Shown: positions 53,977 through 64,000 of the stretch, in pieces
Layout: each line of letters begins with the position of its first letter
How positions within the stretch are numbered: the first letter of the stretch is position 1
DNA from: Linum tenue
Lineage: Eukaryota > Streptophyta > Magnoliopsida > Malpighiales > Linaceae
NCBI GenBank assembly: GCA_946122785.1
Contig: CAMGYJ010000009.1
Location: 12,926,937 to 12,990,936 of the forward strand
DNA length: 64,000 bases
Direction of reading: 5' to 3'
Program-made: the position numbers and the translations under genes
Notes under the pieces: model-generated
What the model saw: the letters and a program-made list of their open reading frames with translations, nothing else
The model's database searches: none
What the model was told of the DNA's origin: nothing

Positions 53977-54618
53977 TAAAATAGTAACTTAATTAATACC
54001 ATAAAATCTGTCAACGTTAATGGCAAAGCAAACTTACAACAACAAGTAATACAAAACAAACTTACAACGTAACATTAATCGCTATAATTCAAAACACAAT
54101 TCGCTAAAACAAAAACTTAAAGAAGAATAGGAAGAGGGGTGAAGTGCTGACTTTTCCGGGGTTGCCTTTTATAGGCAAAATTTCATTTGAAAACCACTCC
54201 ACGCCCAAGCGGTTTGCACCAGACATGCAACCCCACCCTGCAATCTCCTGCATGCCGACATGTAGCCTGTCAGAAAAGTGGGGACTGCAGCGAGAACCCC
54301 ACCCACCCACCCACCCACCAAAAGCGATTTTTGGTGTCGACATAACAAACCGCTTGTTGAAGTGGCGGTTTCTATTTACAACCAAGAACCGCTCCTTCAA
54401 CAAGTGGTTTCATTTAGGGCAACCAATAAATCGTGCTAGGGAGGGGCAGTTTCTTGCCAAGGCTAAAACCGCCTTCTCCACATGTGGTTTATGTGAGAAC
54501 CGCCTCCCCCTACGGCGTTTCTCATAGAATGGTGGTAGTTTTGGAATTTTTCAGGGTTTGGTGGTATTTTTATAATTTTTTAAACAATGGTATTTCTGGA
54601 AAATTTTCGATTTTTTGG

Positions 54619-55095
54619 GGAGGGTGAGAGTTATTTTAATTTTTTTTATTTACTTTTGCAAGTAGTTGGTTAAAATTTAAAATTAATATATTCCTACATG
54701 GCAAGGTCAAATATTGGTTTCTTTACACATCATTAAAAAATCATCCAACTCAGCAATATATTTGTTACATAAGAGTCAACTAACAGTTGACCGGTTGAAA
54801 AGTTAATGGGTTGACTATTGAATTATTTTTCAAAATATTTTACTATTATTTTATTTTAAATTGAAAGATTTGACTATTATATTGTATTAAACTTTAATCT
54901 TAAGTAAATATTGAAAATAAAACCAGATAAGACTGGACAAAGAAAGAGGAACATTCACCAGCATTAAGGTAAAACAGAACAGATCAAATATAAGTTCTCA
55001 TATGTGCCTGTTAAAAGCAATACTTAGGATACGACTTCAAAAAATGCTTTAATGAAGGTTCAAAACGTGAGATGCTAGTGGAGAATAAGATATAG
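54619..55095. other. Gene-free stretch
   Basis: AT-rich DNA between two MULE-type elements. Nothing recognised. Confidence 0.3.
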
Positions 55096-55104
55096 AATAT
55101 TTTA

Positions 55105-55601
55105 GGGTTATAGGTATAGTATGTTTTTCTATTATGTTATTTTATAAAAAAATGTCTCTTTATTATTTTTTATATCAAATATGCACTTGTATTTTGGAAA
55201 ATTTATCAAACATGTCCTTTTGTTAAAAATTTTATCCAAAAAATCGTTAACCACGGTCGAACTTTGGTTTGGGCGACACAAATGTCTAAAATATCTCTAA
55301 TAATTTTACTTTAGAATTTTTTTAGTTCTTTTGTATAACCAAATAATTCTAATAATTTTACTATGATGAGACTGAAAGAAATAAAAACAGGGGACACAAA
55401 TGACATTTTCTCTCTCATTTGCCGATGTCATGTTGTCTAAATCTCGGTTCAACCATGATTGACAATTTCTTTCAATGAAAATTTTAACAAAAAGGCATTA
55501 GATAACATTTTTAAAACAAAGAGACATATTTGATGTAAAAAATAATAAATATGCATATTTGATAAAACGACATAATAGAGGACATATTATACCTATAACC
55601 C
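55105..55601. mobile_element. MULE-type MITE with long inverted repeats
   Basis: Both ends start GGGTTATAGGTATA and the inverted similarity extends roughly 150-180 bases (ATTATGT, TATCAAATATG, TTTTGTTAAAA). A perfect 9-bp duplication AATATTTTA flanks it (55096-55104 and 55602-55610), pointing to the Mutator superfamily. 497 bp, no coding capacity. Confidence 0.88.
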
Positions 55602-55610
55602 AATATTTTA

Positions 55611-56199
55611 TTATACAGAGCAGGCTGCCCATTCTAATTCTTCCCTCGTCTTCCCCCGAATAATTTTCCAATTATGTACGTTATCTTTGAGTGTCAGTGG
55701 CGAATATGATATTGTCCTTCATTGGGACTTGGGAGGGTCGCCCCTTCCCATTGCAGCTTCTATCTTTCATTATACATGCTCTACAACAATTCCCCACTTT
55801 TAATTATCTAATAACTCAGGAAACCTCAGTCCCACGTGCCGCTTGAGCGACAGCAAGACCTACTAAACCATTGTCCCCAACTTTTAATTATAAAGACTGG
55901 TTTAATTGTCCATTGTAATTGTAATTAATCACTTATCCCCTTCATTCCATTCTTATAAATTTAGTCGATGAGTATGCATGCATGTCTTCTCTTTATTGTT
56001 TCAAGTATAATCTTCTCCAAGTTGGTCACTATATGCAACCAGAAAAAGAAGTTCACTTTGGATCTAAGCTCTATGTCCTTGGTTTGCTGTCAAACTTCCA
56101 TCCGTGAGAAAATGATCATATAGAGACTATAGTATCAATTCCAAAACTATTTTTTGAGTTTTCAATATGAGACTTACCCAAGTAATCAAGACCTGGTTA
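55611..56199. other. Gene-free stretch
   Basis: No gene supported. ATTATATACAT-like words and ATGCATGCATG at 55975 are simple sequence. Confidence 0.3.
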
Positions 56200-56465
56200 A
56201 CCAGTCAAGAATCAGTTAGATTCCAATAACTCGAGTTGTTGGGAGAGAATCATTTATAGATCATATACTATTTATTAACACGTGACCTCAAACGAAAGCT
56301 CCTGTATATGAGATTGAAGTTTGCACATGTCCGGACACCATGTGTTTAATTGAATAGATGGGGGTCATCGGAATTCGAACAGAAGACCTTTCAGTCACAG
56401 AAGGCTTTGATATACCATGTCAAGAATTAATTGATTCCAATAACTCGAATTTTTGGGAGATCTTC
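56200..56465 (-). mobile_element. TRIM-like element, third copy
   Basis: On the minus strand: CGAGTTATTGG-type LTR end, TTGACATGGTATATCAAAGCC primer-like site, GAAAGGTCTTCTGTTCGAATTC, GGTGTCCGGACATGTGCAAACTTC, GGAGCTTTCGTTTGAGG and then a second CAACAACTCGAGTTATTGGAAT. The same modular order as the copies at 35.7 and 37.1 kb. Confidence 0.6.
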
Positions 56466-57516
56466 AATTGTAAATCATATACCATTGCTTTCTTGTGGAA
56501 AAAATTTGTTGTTAATTATTCTCGCAATTTAGTTGCAATTATTGAAGTTACTCTCTCTCAACGATTGCTCGGTGACGACTTTTGGTAATTTATTCCGTTT
56601 TCACAACAATAGATATGGAAATTCCACATTGTTGCGTCCCTTGAAACTTATGGTTTCTATTTGTTAAATTTGGATTTGACACCCTTTTGTCTGAAAATTT
56701 TGTGAAAAACTTATATATTTTTGGTATACCAAATTTTAATACGAGATTTTTGATACCTCTTTAATAATTATAGCCGATACTCCTTCATTAGACGACACCC
56801 CTCTTCAACAATATTGGCTCCGCCACGTTCGACACCGAAGAGACAAGGAAGCCCCCAAGAGTTTGGCTATATGGATCCAACAGAACTAGTAATAGTAGCT
56901 TTAAGCTTATCCGACAGCGGGCTACTAAATGTATCTTTTTGTATAACATGAATATTTAAAATATATAACTGAATTTTAAATAAATTATAATTGCGGATAC
57001 AAAAGATCTTGAAGTATTTTTGAAAGATTTATTTTAATGAAATTATATATTGAAAAACGGTACACACTAATTGTTTATATCTTCAAGTTAATTTCTCTCG
57101 TTGTACTTCTTTAAGACTCTAGTTAATGTCTATAGATTATAGAATATCTCATTTTAACCTTAAATCTAGGGTTCAAACTTATATAGGCCTATACAAAATG
57201 TAATAACTTTTGTTCGCATTTTTAGGTGCTTTGTGAAACACGTAAAACTGTCTGCTTCTGCCTATGTCAAGACAAAAAGGGCATCGTCACACTTCTGTGT
57301 TCCTCTAAATTTATCATTTGTTGGGTTGAGCAATATTATTCGTGAGGCGATTCATAAAAAAAAAATTATTCGTGAGGAGTGAGTACTATCTGTGCATTGG
57401 ATGGGTTAAGAATTCTAATCAGGGCAAATAAAATGGAAACTCTCTATAAGTAAGAGAGAAGTGATCATTAACTAATATATACCTAAATCCCGATTACAAT
57501 TCACTAACAAAAGGGC
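56466..57516. other. Gene-free stretch
   Basis: AT-rich DNA with no supported gene. 57517-57568 is the single terminal-repeat-like end noted at 38440; the gypsy LTR begins immediately after it. Confidence 0.3.
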
Positions 57517-57568
57517 TTAATTGCAAGATTGGTCACTCAAATTGCTATAAAATTTCACGTTTGCCACT

Positions 57569-58944
57569 TGATAGACCATCATTTACACATGTTTTTACCC
57601 CCGTTCTTACACCGTTTGAGGTGTTGATTCTCGTGTTTTGGGCCGATTTCACGCTAGGTTGTGCTTGTTTATGATATTTCAGGTCCTAGTACGTGAATGG
57701 AGGCTTGGGAGCGAGTTTGAGGTCGATTGGACAAGGATCGGACGCATGGCGAGGTTCTGAGGAAGTCGCGTGGGCACACACGGGATTGTGCGTGGGCACG
57801 CACGGGCACAAGTGAAATCCGCACGGCCGTGCAAGTAACCAGTTTGGCCGTGCGGGATTGTGCGTGGGCACGCACGGGATTGTGCGTGGCCACGCACGGC
57901 CGTGCACCTGGCCGTGCAAGATGTACGAAGGCAGACTAAATGAAACGGCGCGTTTCAGGGTGCACGGCCAGAATGGTGTTGTGCACGGCCGTGCACCTGG
58001 CCGTGCAACTCGGGAAAGCCGGTTTTAAAGCCTAATCCGAGCCAGAAGTGGGAGAATCGTGTTTTCAGAGCAAAAACAGAGCCCTAGAGAGAGAAAGTGC
58101 GAAGAACACATCCTAGAAGCTGTCCTAGAGCTGGATTTCATCGAATCGAGCCTGGAGATCGTCATAGGAGTGGAAATCATCGTCCCGGAGCAGATTATCC
58201 TCATCGTTATGAGTATGACTAATCCGATTCTTGTTTTCTCTTCTCTCTCTATGGAGTAGAACCCTTCTCTCACTTGGGTATGAAGAACCCTAGTTCCTTG
58301 TGTTAGGGATTTGATTGTAATGACTTGGGATGATATTACTGTTTGATTTTAATCGAATGATGTATGTTTATTGAATTGATTTGAGTCTGATCAGCTTTTC
58401 TCAATTTTTGCTGCAACCTGAGATAGATAGAATCTGATTAGGTTGTTAGAGCCTCTTCATTCGATAGTAGGAGATTGGCTATACGAGAGTTAGCTAGTTG
58501 ACTGCTTTGTACTGGTGTTCTTGGCGCCAGTAGTGGAGTTCTGTGTTCATAGCCTCACCTTTCTATCCCGGTGAAGACTAGTCGTCTGCAGGGTAGTTAG
58601 ACTGAGAGGGCTTGGTCAGCTTAAGAGATTCCAAGCTACTGTCGGATCTTCCGCAGTCTAATCAACAGTAAATCAACCCAGGGAATTACAATTGAACCTA
58701 ACTAAGGGGCTAGGGGGACTCAATCCCGAGTGACTCTTGCCTGCTTTAGAAACCCGAACAATTTACTGCTTTCTTGTTGCTTTTACTTTTCACAACAATC
58801 ACTCGACTTAGTTTGCTAGATAATAGAGAATCACGGAGTAAGCAGTAGATCTAGACCCCGGGTTGATAATTAAACTTGCCTATACTGTAGTCCTTTTCAT
58901 TGGTTACACTTGGCCATTGTTAGGTGTTGTGTTTTAGCGTGTCA
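57569..58944 (+). repeat. 5' LTR of the Athila-type element
   Basis: 1376 bp, from TGATAGACCATCATTTACAC to TTTTAGCGTGTCA. Contains GC-rich modules around CACGGCCGTGCA at 57820-58015 and a block with CTCTATGGAGTA and ATGAAGAACCCTAG shared by all family copies here. Confidence 0.93.
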
Positions 58945-58950
58945 AGTTTT

Positions 58951-58968
58951 TGGCGCCGTTGCCGGGGA
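58951..58968 (+). other. Primer binding site (tRNA-Asp type)
   Basis: TGGCGCCGTTGCCGGGGA six bases after the LTR end. This is the primer site known from plant Athila/Calypso gypsy elements, complementary to tRNA-Asp. Confidence 0.85.
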
Positions 58969-59088
58969 ACCCTCTAGGTTATTGGGGAAACGTGAGAATT
59001 TGTTACTCTAGCTTTTATTTACTGCATTTTATTTCTTCCACCTGTGTGCCTTCACGGGTTGCTTCTGCTGATTGTGTGCAGGTAGTGC

Positions 59089-61863
59089 ATGACCCGTAGC
59101 CAGTCGGGGGATCTACTACCATTAGACCAGGAGCTTGAACGAACTTGTAGGAACTTCAAGCGGGCTCTAAAGGCGCGACTGGCTGCGGAGGAGGCGCTAA
59201 CACAGCTACAGATCGGAGAAGAAGAATAAGGAGAGATGGGTGATCCGCAGAACAACGATTTGATCCCCGGGGAGCAGACCATGGGATCCTACTGGACCGC
59301 TAGGGCTGCGGACATGAGGTCACCTATTCAACACCCTCAGGTCCCAGCCAACAACTTTGAGGTGAGCACCTCCGTGATCACCATGCTGCGCGGTTCAGTA
59401 GTGTTCCGTGGTAAGGAGGGAGAGTGCCCTCGATCGCATCTCAGGCGATTCCACGAGCTCATCGATGGAATCAAGATCAATGGGGTACCAGCAGATGCCA
59501 TCCAGCTGAGGTACTTCCCATTCACTCTGGAGGGGCAGGCCAAGGAGTGGCTAGACACTCGACCTCCAGGCTCCATCACCACGTTCGCCAACCTGGCGGA
59601 CAAGTTCCTCACCCGCTACCATCCTCCATCCAAGACTGCTGATCTCTAGAAGCAGATTACACATTTTACTCAGGATGAGGATGAGACCATCAGGGATGCT
59701 TGGGAGAGGTACACCAGCCTCTTTCTCAGGTGTCCCAATCATGGTTTTAATGATGCGTTCAAGGTGGGCACCTTCTATCACGCCCTTTTCCCGGAGGACA
59801 AGCAGCTGATCGATTCTGTTTGTGGCGGGAACATGCTGACCAAAACCCCGCCACAGCTGAATCAACTCTTTGAGGAGATGGCGGAGAATGGTTATGACTG
59901 GGGCATTGCCAGGAGATCGAGACGAGCACCTGGAAGGGGTGTGCATGCTGTGGGCACCCAGTCATCGGATTTGGTGCAGGTGGTATCAAAGCTGGTTTCA
60001 GCTATCGATCGTTCTGGTTTGATTGCAGGTTCCGGACAGCAGCAGGCGATGCTCTGCCAATGGTGCGAAAGCACCCATCATACGGTGGAGGACTGTCAGG
60101 CGATGAAGGAATCAACCACACCCCAGGAGCAGGTGAACTTCATCAACAATGTCAGGCGCAATGACCCCTACAGCAACACGTACAATGAGGGGTGGCGCCA
60201 GCATCCTAACTTCTCCTAGGCTGGGCCAAATTCCAAACCACCAGTTCCCCAGGGACCACCAGGCTTCCAGCGGCCACCATATCAGCCCAGACAGGGGCAA
60301 TTCCAGCAGCAACAACAGTATCTCTATCAGCCCATGCAGGGGCATGCTGCACAATCACAGCCGCGACCTTTCCAGCAGCCAGGCACAGCCCCAGCTGCTC
60401 CAGTGCAGAATGATCAGATGGCTGACCTGCGGGACTTGGTGGGTTCTCTCGCCAGTACCAGTGCTCAGAAGTTCAACACCTTTGAGCAGTTCATGGAGAA
60501 GGCCTCGGGAAAACTCCTGGCTCTTGAAGCTGGCCAGAGGAACACACAGGCTGTTTTGCAGGATATCCAGACCCAGCTGGGGAGTGTGGCCCAAGCAGTG
60601 GCTCAAAGGGCGCCTGGTACTCTACCAGCGCAGACCATCCCTCACCCGCAGACCCCGGATGAGCGGTGTAATGTCATCATGACCAGGAGTGGCAAGCTGA
60701 CTGTCGATCCCCCCGCTCGGGAACCGGAGAGAGAAAGTCCTGTTGCAGCATCTCCAGCGGGTGCACAGGAAGCAGAGAAAGAGGTTGAGGTGCCTGCACC
60801 TAAACCGCAACCAGTAGTGAAGGAGTATGTCCCTAAACTCCCTTTCCCTACTCGGTTGCACAAAGACAGGCTGGAGACAGAGTTCGAGAACTTCATGGCC
60901 ATGCTTAAGAAGCTGAATGTTCAAGTGCCCTTCCTGGAGGCACTATCGCAAATGCCAAAGTATGCGAAGTTTCTGAAAGAGCTTCTCTCAAAGAAGCAGA
61001 AGCTGAGTGAGCTGGCCACTGTGGAGCTCAGCGAGGAGTGCTCGGCTATTCTGCAGAACAAGCTGCCGCAGAAGAAAAAGGACCCAGGTAGTTTCACTAT
61101 CCCGTGCTCTATTGATAAATTGCATGTAGAGAAGTCCTTGGCGGATTTAGGTGCTAGTATCAATGTTATTCCATATAAATTGTTCATGAAACTAGGCCTA
61201 GGTGAACCCCGTGCTACTAGGATGACCCTTCAATTAGCTGACAGATCTGTAGTGCATCCTAGGGGTATAGTGGAAGACCTTCTGGTTAAGGTTGGCAAAT
61301 TCACATATCCTGCGGATTTTGTTATCCTGGACATCAGTGAGGACACAGAGGTGCCTCTTATACTGGGAAGGCCTTTCCTGGCCACCGCCAAGGCTCTCAT
61401 AGAAGTGCATGATGGGACCTTAGTTTTGAGAGATGGCGAGGAGCGAATAACGTTTTCTGTTGCTGATACTATACCTGCTTCGCTACCTCTGCATGCTGTA
61501 TCTCACCAGGAGCACGAGTCTGTCGTGTATCCTTCTGTGCTGCCTATTTTGCAGGAACCGCCTCCCACACCTTCGCCGCCACTCCGGACCACCCCGTCAT
61601 CCAAAGAACAGATCAAGGAGGAGTGGCGGCCGAAACTGCAGGCAGCTAAGCCTGCTCGAAAGAAAGTCGGAAACCACTATGAGCTGGTCCCGCCCCCACC
61701 TTGGCCATCCGAGTATTCACTCGCTTGCATCCTACCGGATGGCCAAGTCGAGCTGGCAAATGCTGGTGGCCACATTCGTCGCGTGCATGGCCACCATTTG
61801 AAGCTGTACCTGAAGAGCGATGTGGATCCGCTCTTGAAGGCACCTGATCCTACACTTCCCTGA
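59089..61863 (+). pseudogene. Gag-protease-(integrase tail) frame with in-frame stops
   Basis: One reading frame of 925 codons, interrupted by TAA 59227-59229, TAG 59647-59649 and TAG 60217-60219. The first 46 codons (MTRSQSGDLLPLDQELERT) fit an Athila-type gag start. The gag core follows (HLRRFHELIDGIKINGVPAD, FTLEGQAKEWLDTRPPGSIT), a CCHC knuckle CQWCESTHHTVEDC near 60057-60098, and a Gln/Pro-rich linker. The retropepsin has ADLGASINVIP at 61141-61173 (DLGA in place of DSGA, as often in these elements) and ILGRPFLATAKALI. After about 61560 a Pro-rich joint leads to ACILPDGQVELANAGGHIRR, VHGHHLKLYL (61720-61815), which resembles the extreme C-terminus of gypsy integrases (GxVEhxN...hKVNGxRLKxYh). 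So RT, RNase H and the integrase core appear deleted in frame. Confidence 0.8.
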
Positions 61864-63641
61864 GCATCCGTACTGGCGTCCAGCTAAAAGACGGTAAAGA
61901 AGCGCTTGTGGGGAGGCAACCCCACCAAGGTTTGTTTTTCTTTCGTTTGTTTTTGTCGGTTTGTCCACTTGGAACTATGGTTTCTATCACCCAGTGTGTT
62001 TTGCTGATGCTAGCCCGCTGACTGGTCCACTTCCAGTCCCCCAGCAGTGTTCTTACCCGGTAACATCGTTCCCCTTATCTTTCCCTCTGCTCCATTGAGG
62101 GCAATGTCGTGCTTAAGTGTGGGGGGATGCTTTGTATCGGTTGGACTATTTATGATGGTGCTTGGAGCCTAGTCTGCTGTCTGAATCTTACGATTTGAGG
62201 GCTCCAAGTACTGCTGTTTGATCATATTGGCACTGTGTTTTGATGGATGAATTGATTGGTTTTCGGATTAATGCATGACAACTTGTTTGCGACTAGGACA
62301 ACCTATGATGAGGACTGAGATGTGCAGTAGAACGATGTAGGGATTCAGTTTTTCAACTGTTTGCTTGCCAATTGTGACTTGATCTGACTTGATCTGATTA
62401 CTTGTTCTTGACAGTCGTTTATGCATCTAGTTCAGGGTATCAGAATGTGAGATAGAGCATATAGGTAGCCATGTGAGATTTGAGCCTGCTCGTTTCTTTC
62501 TTGTGCGATAGATCCCTCTTCCATGATGTGTAGCATTCACGTTGTCACTAGCTAAGATGATGGGGGCATAGGATTAGCCCACGCCCAAAACTGACATACT
62601 CCCTAGTCAGCCCCTTTGAGCCGTGTGTTATCCTTTCTTTTGGTCTATAATGGAAAAAATCACCCTTGTTGCATCTTTTAGAAGGTTCCACAGAGTGGTT
62701 TTTACATATTCTCTGCTGTTTCTGCTAAAGTCTATGTGAGTGTTGGAGGTAGTGCTTAAAAGTTGGGCAGGTGTTTGAAATTTATGCAGAAGTGGTGGCT
62801 CTCTTAGGAAATGAAAAGAAAAATGAAAGAAAAACAAAGAAAAAATTGAAAGCAAAAGAGAGCCACTACCAAAAATCTGAATAATGCCCAGTAAGTAGTG
62901 TTTCTTAGCAGTCTGGCTTGGAAATGCTGATGTTTATGCCTCCTTCGCTCTTGTGATCTTAAGATATTGAGAATGCAGAATAGCAGAAAGAAAATACCGG
63001 GTTGTTTGACTGTGATTGTGTGTTTGGAAAATGTGGAACCTTTCTATGAATACTTCCACCACCTAAAAGGCCTTTTCCCCATGTCCAAGACCCTAGCCAG
63101 TCATTTGAACCTGTGTCTAAGACCTCCTGATTAGTTAGTGGTGACACCCCATATGTGAACTCTAGCATTTAGAGGCTGCCATCATGGTGAAGAGATGATA
63201 GGGATTGAGAGAAATAGCATGCGCATCTTTCGCATCAAATTGTCCTGACCCCACTGGTCGAGAGTGAGTGATTCATTTTCATTTTCTATATGCTCTTGTA
63301 CCCCGGTGAGGACCTAGATTGCTCGGTCTCTATTCTGATGTCTTGAGTTGGATGCATGAGTTGACTGTTTTGAGTAAGTGGTTGAATCAAGTCTAGGTTG
63401 GCCAGTGAACAGAAGGGAGACTCTTCCTTTACTCGATTTGCTGCACTCGAATGTCCTTTGTGGTGGTTGTCCAGGTTGTTATTGAGGTTGTGCATGTATT
63501 GATGTTTGAAAACCAGTGCGATTCACGTGTTTTGTGCCTTTATGACTTGTCCCCAATGTTGGTTGATTGAAATATGTAAGCTTACCTAGTGTCCGACTTG
63601 GTTTGCTTGGGGACAAGCAAACGGTTAAGTGTGGGGGAGTT
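61864..63641 (+). other. Non-coding 3' region of the Athila-type element
   Basis: Begins with a segment often seen after pol in these elements (AAGAAGCGCTTGTGGGGAGG, CAACCCC at 61898-61924). Purine-rich AAGTGTGGGGGG tracts occur at 62116-62127 and just before the 3' LTR (AAGTGTGGGGGAG, 63627-63639), the latter being the polypurine tract. An A/G-rich run lies at 62810-62862. No env-like or other long frame is seen. Confidence 0.65.
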
Positions 63642-64000
63642 TGATAGACCATCATTTACACATGTTTTTACCCCCGTTCTTACACCGTTTGAGGTGTTGA
63701 TTCTCGTGTTTTGGGCCGATTTCACGCTAGGTTGTGCTTGTTTATGATATTTCAGGTCCTAGTACGTGAATGGAGGCTTGGGAGCGAGTTTGAGGTCGAT
63801 TGGACAAGGATCGGACGCATGGCGAGGTTCTGAGGAAGTCGCGTGGGCACACACGGGATTGTGCGTGGGCACGCACGGGATTGTTCGTGGCCACGCACGG
63901 CCGTGCAACATGTAATTCTGGCCGTGCGGGATTGTGCGTGGGCACGCACGGGCACAAGTGAAATCCGCACGGCCGTGCAAGTAACCAGTTTGGCCGTGCG
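63642..64000 (+). repeat. 3' LTR (partial, cut by window end)
   Basis: The first 230 bases equal the 5' LTR by eye. From about 63870 the two LTRs differ by rearranged copies of the modules GGATTGTGCGTGGGCACGCAC and CACGGCCGTGCAA, including GTGCAACATGTAATTCTGGC, which the 5' LTR lacks but solo LTR B has in similar form. Confidence 0.93.

Larger units (their letters stand above)
50027..54609. mobile_element. Mutator-like element with PMD gene and mudrA fragment, split by a solo LTR
   Basis: Terminal inverted repeats of about 110 bp: left GATTTTTTTCAAAAGTACCA then TTCCAAAATTACCACCATTA; the complement of the right end has AAATACCACCAAACCC and TTCCAAAACTACCACCATTC, then GAGAAACGCCGTAG against GAGAAGCGCCGCAG. 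Candidate 9-bp duplications GTTTTTTGG (50018-50026) and ATTTTTTGG (54610-54618) match at 8 of 9 but are low complexity. Inside are a broken plant-mobile-domain gene (+) and a truncated mudrA-like N-terminus (-), facing each other. Without the solo LTR the element is about 3.1 kb and lacks the transposase core. Confidence 0.8.
57569..64000 (+). mobile_element. Athila-type gypsy element lacking RT (TR-GAG-like), cut by the window end
   Basis: 5' LTR, tRNA-Asp-type primer site, one gag-protease frame that ends in an integrase-like tail, 1.8 kb of non-coding DNA, a purine tract (GTGTGGGGGAG) and the start of the 3' LTR at 63642. No reverse transcriptase, RNase H or integrase core is present in the 4.7-kb interior. 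The pentamer left of the element is CCACT; its partner lies outside the window. Confidence 0.85.

Noticed and set aside
57669..57919. Repetitive Ala/Arg/Cys-rich minus-strand frames near 57.7 and 63.8 kb
   Set aside because: They come from the GC-rich palindromic modules of the LTR and occur in several frames at once.
59089..59229. A separate 46-residue protein gene
   Set aside because: It is in the same frame as gag, and its sequence fits the start of an Athila-type gag, so it is better read as part of the interrupted gag frame.

Overview
This window is nuclear DNA of a flowering plant, most likely a eudicot. The evidence is a CC-NB-LRR resistance gene, a full-length PDR-type ABCG transporter with 16 exons, a Gnk2 (DUF26) cysteine-rich secreted protein pair, GT-AG introns in AT-rich intergenic DNA, and a dense load of plant transposons (hAT, Mutator-like, Ty1/copia, Ty3/gypsy of Athila type, LINE, TRIM). 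I cannot name the species from sequence alone.

Host genes, left to right: an intronless CC-NB-LRR gene (2325-6377, +); an intronless membrane protein with a low-complexity Ser/Thr/Lys domain (7709-9127, -); a nine-exon membrane protein of 541 residues (32305-36407, +); two tandem Gnk2-domain genes (39295-39795 and 40596-41015, both -), the left one altered at its C-terminus by a hAT insertion; and a 1429-residue ABCG/PDR transporter (41581-47370, -). Resistance gene, Gnk2 proteins and PDR transporter are all types often linked to defence, but nothing in the sequence shows that they are co-regulated.

The rest is largely transposon-built. 9.6-12 kb: a single enolase exon with flanking intron-like sequence, hit by a solo LTR. 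13.3-17 kb: remains of a Mutator-like transposase. 17.3-18.3 kb and 21.5-22.6 kb: two unrelated tandem arrays with 77-79 bp periods. 18.9-21.5 kb: a decayed copia gag split by two hAT elements. 24.2 kb: a 5'-truncated LINE with target-site duplication. 24.8-30.4 kb: a small hAT element containing a young, intact copia retrotransposon (LTRs differing at 1 of 257 positions, perfect 5-bp duplication, 1453-codon gag-pol). 30.5-31.9 kb: a Mutator-like element with perfect 9-bp duplication and coding-like cargo (Pack-MULE candidate). 37.5-38.2 kb: a hAT element with perfect 8-bp duplication. 50.0-54.6 kb: a Mutator-like element with a broken plant-mobile-domain gene and a truncated mudrA N-terminus, split by a solo LTR. 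55.1-55.6 kb: a long-TIR MULE-type MITE. 57.6 kb to the window end: an Athila-type gypsy element whose one gag-protease frame appears to run directly into an integrase-like tail, with no reverse transcriptase.

The most interesting items are this gag-PR-(IN tail) element with its palindromic LTR modules, the MULE carrying PMD plus mudrA fragments, the Pack-MULE, and the hAT-derived C-terminus of a Gnk2 gene, for which the neighbouring paralogue supplies the empty site.
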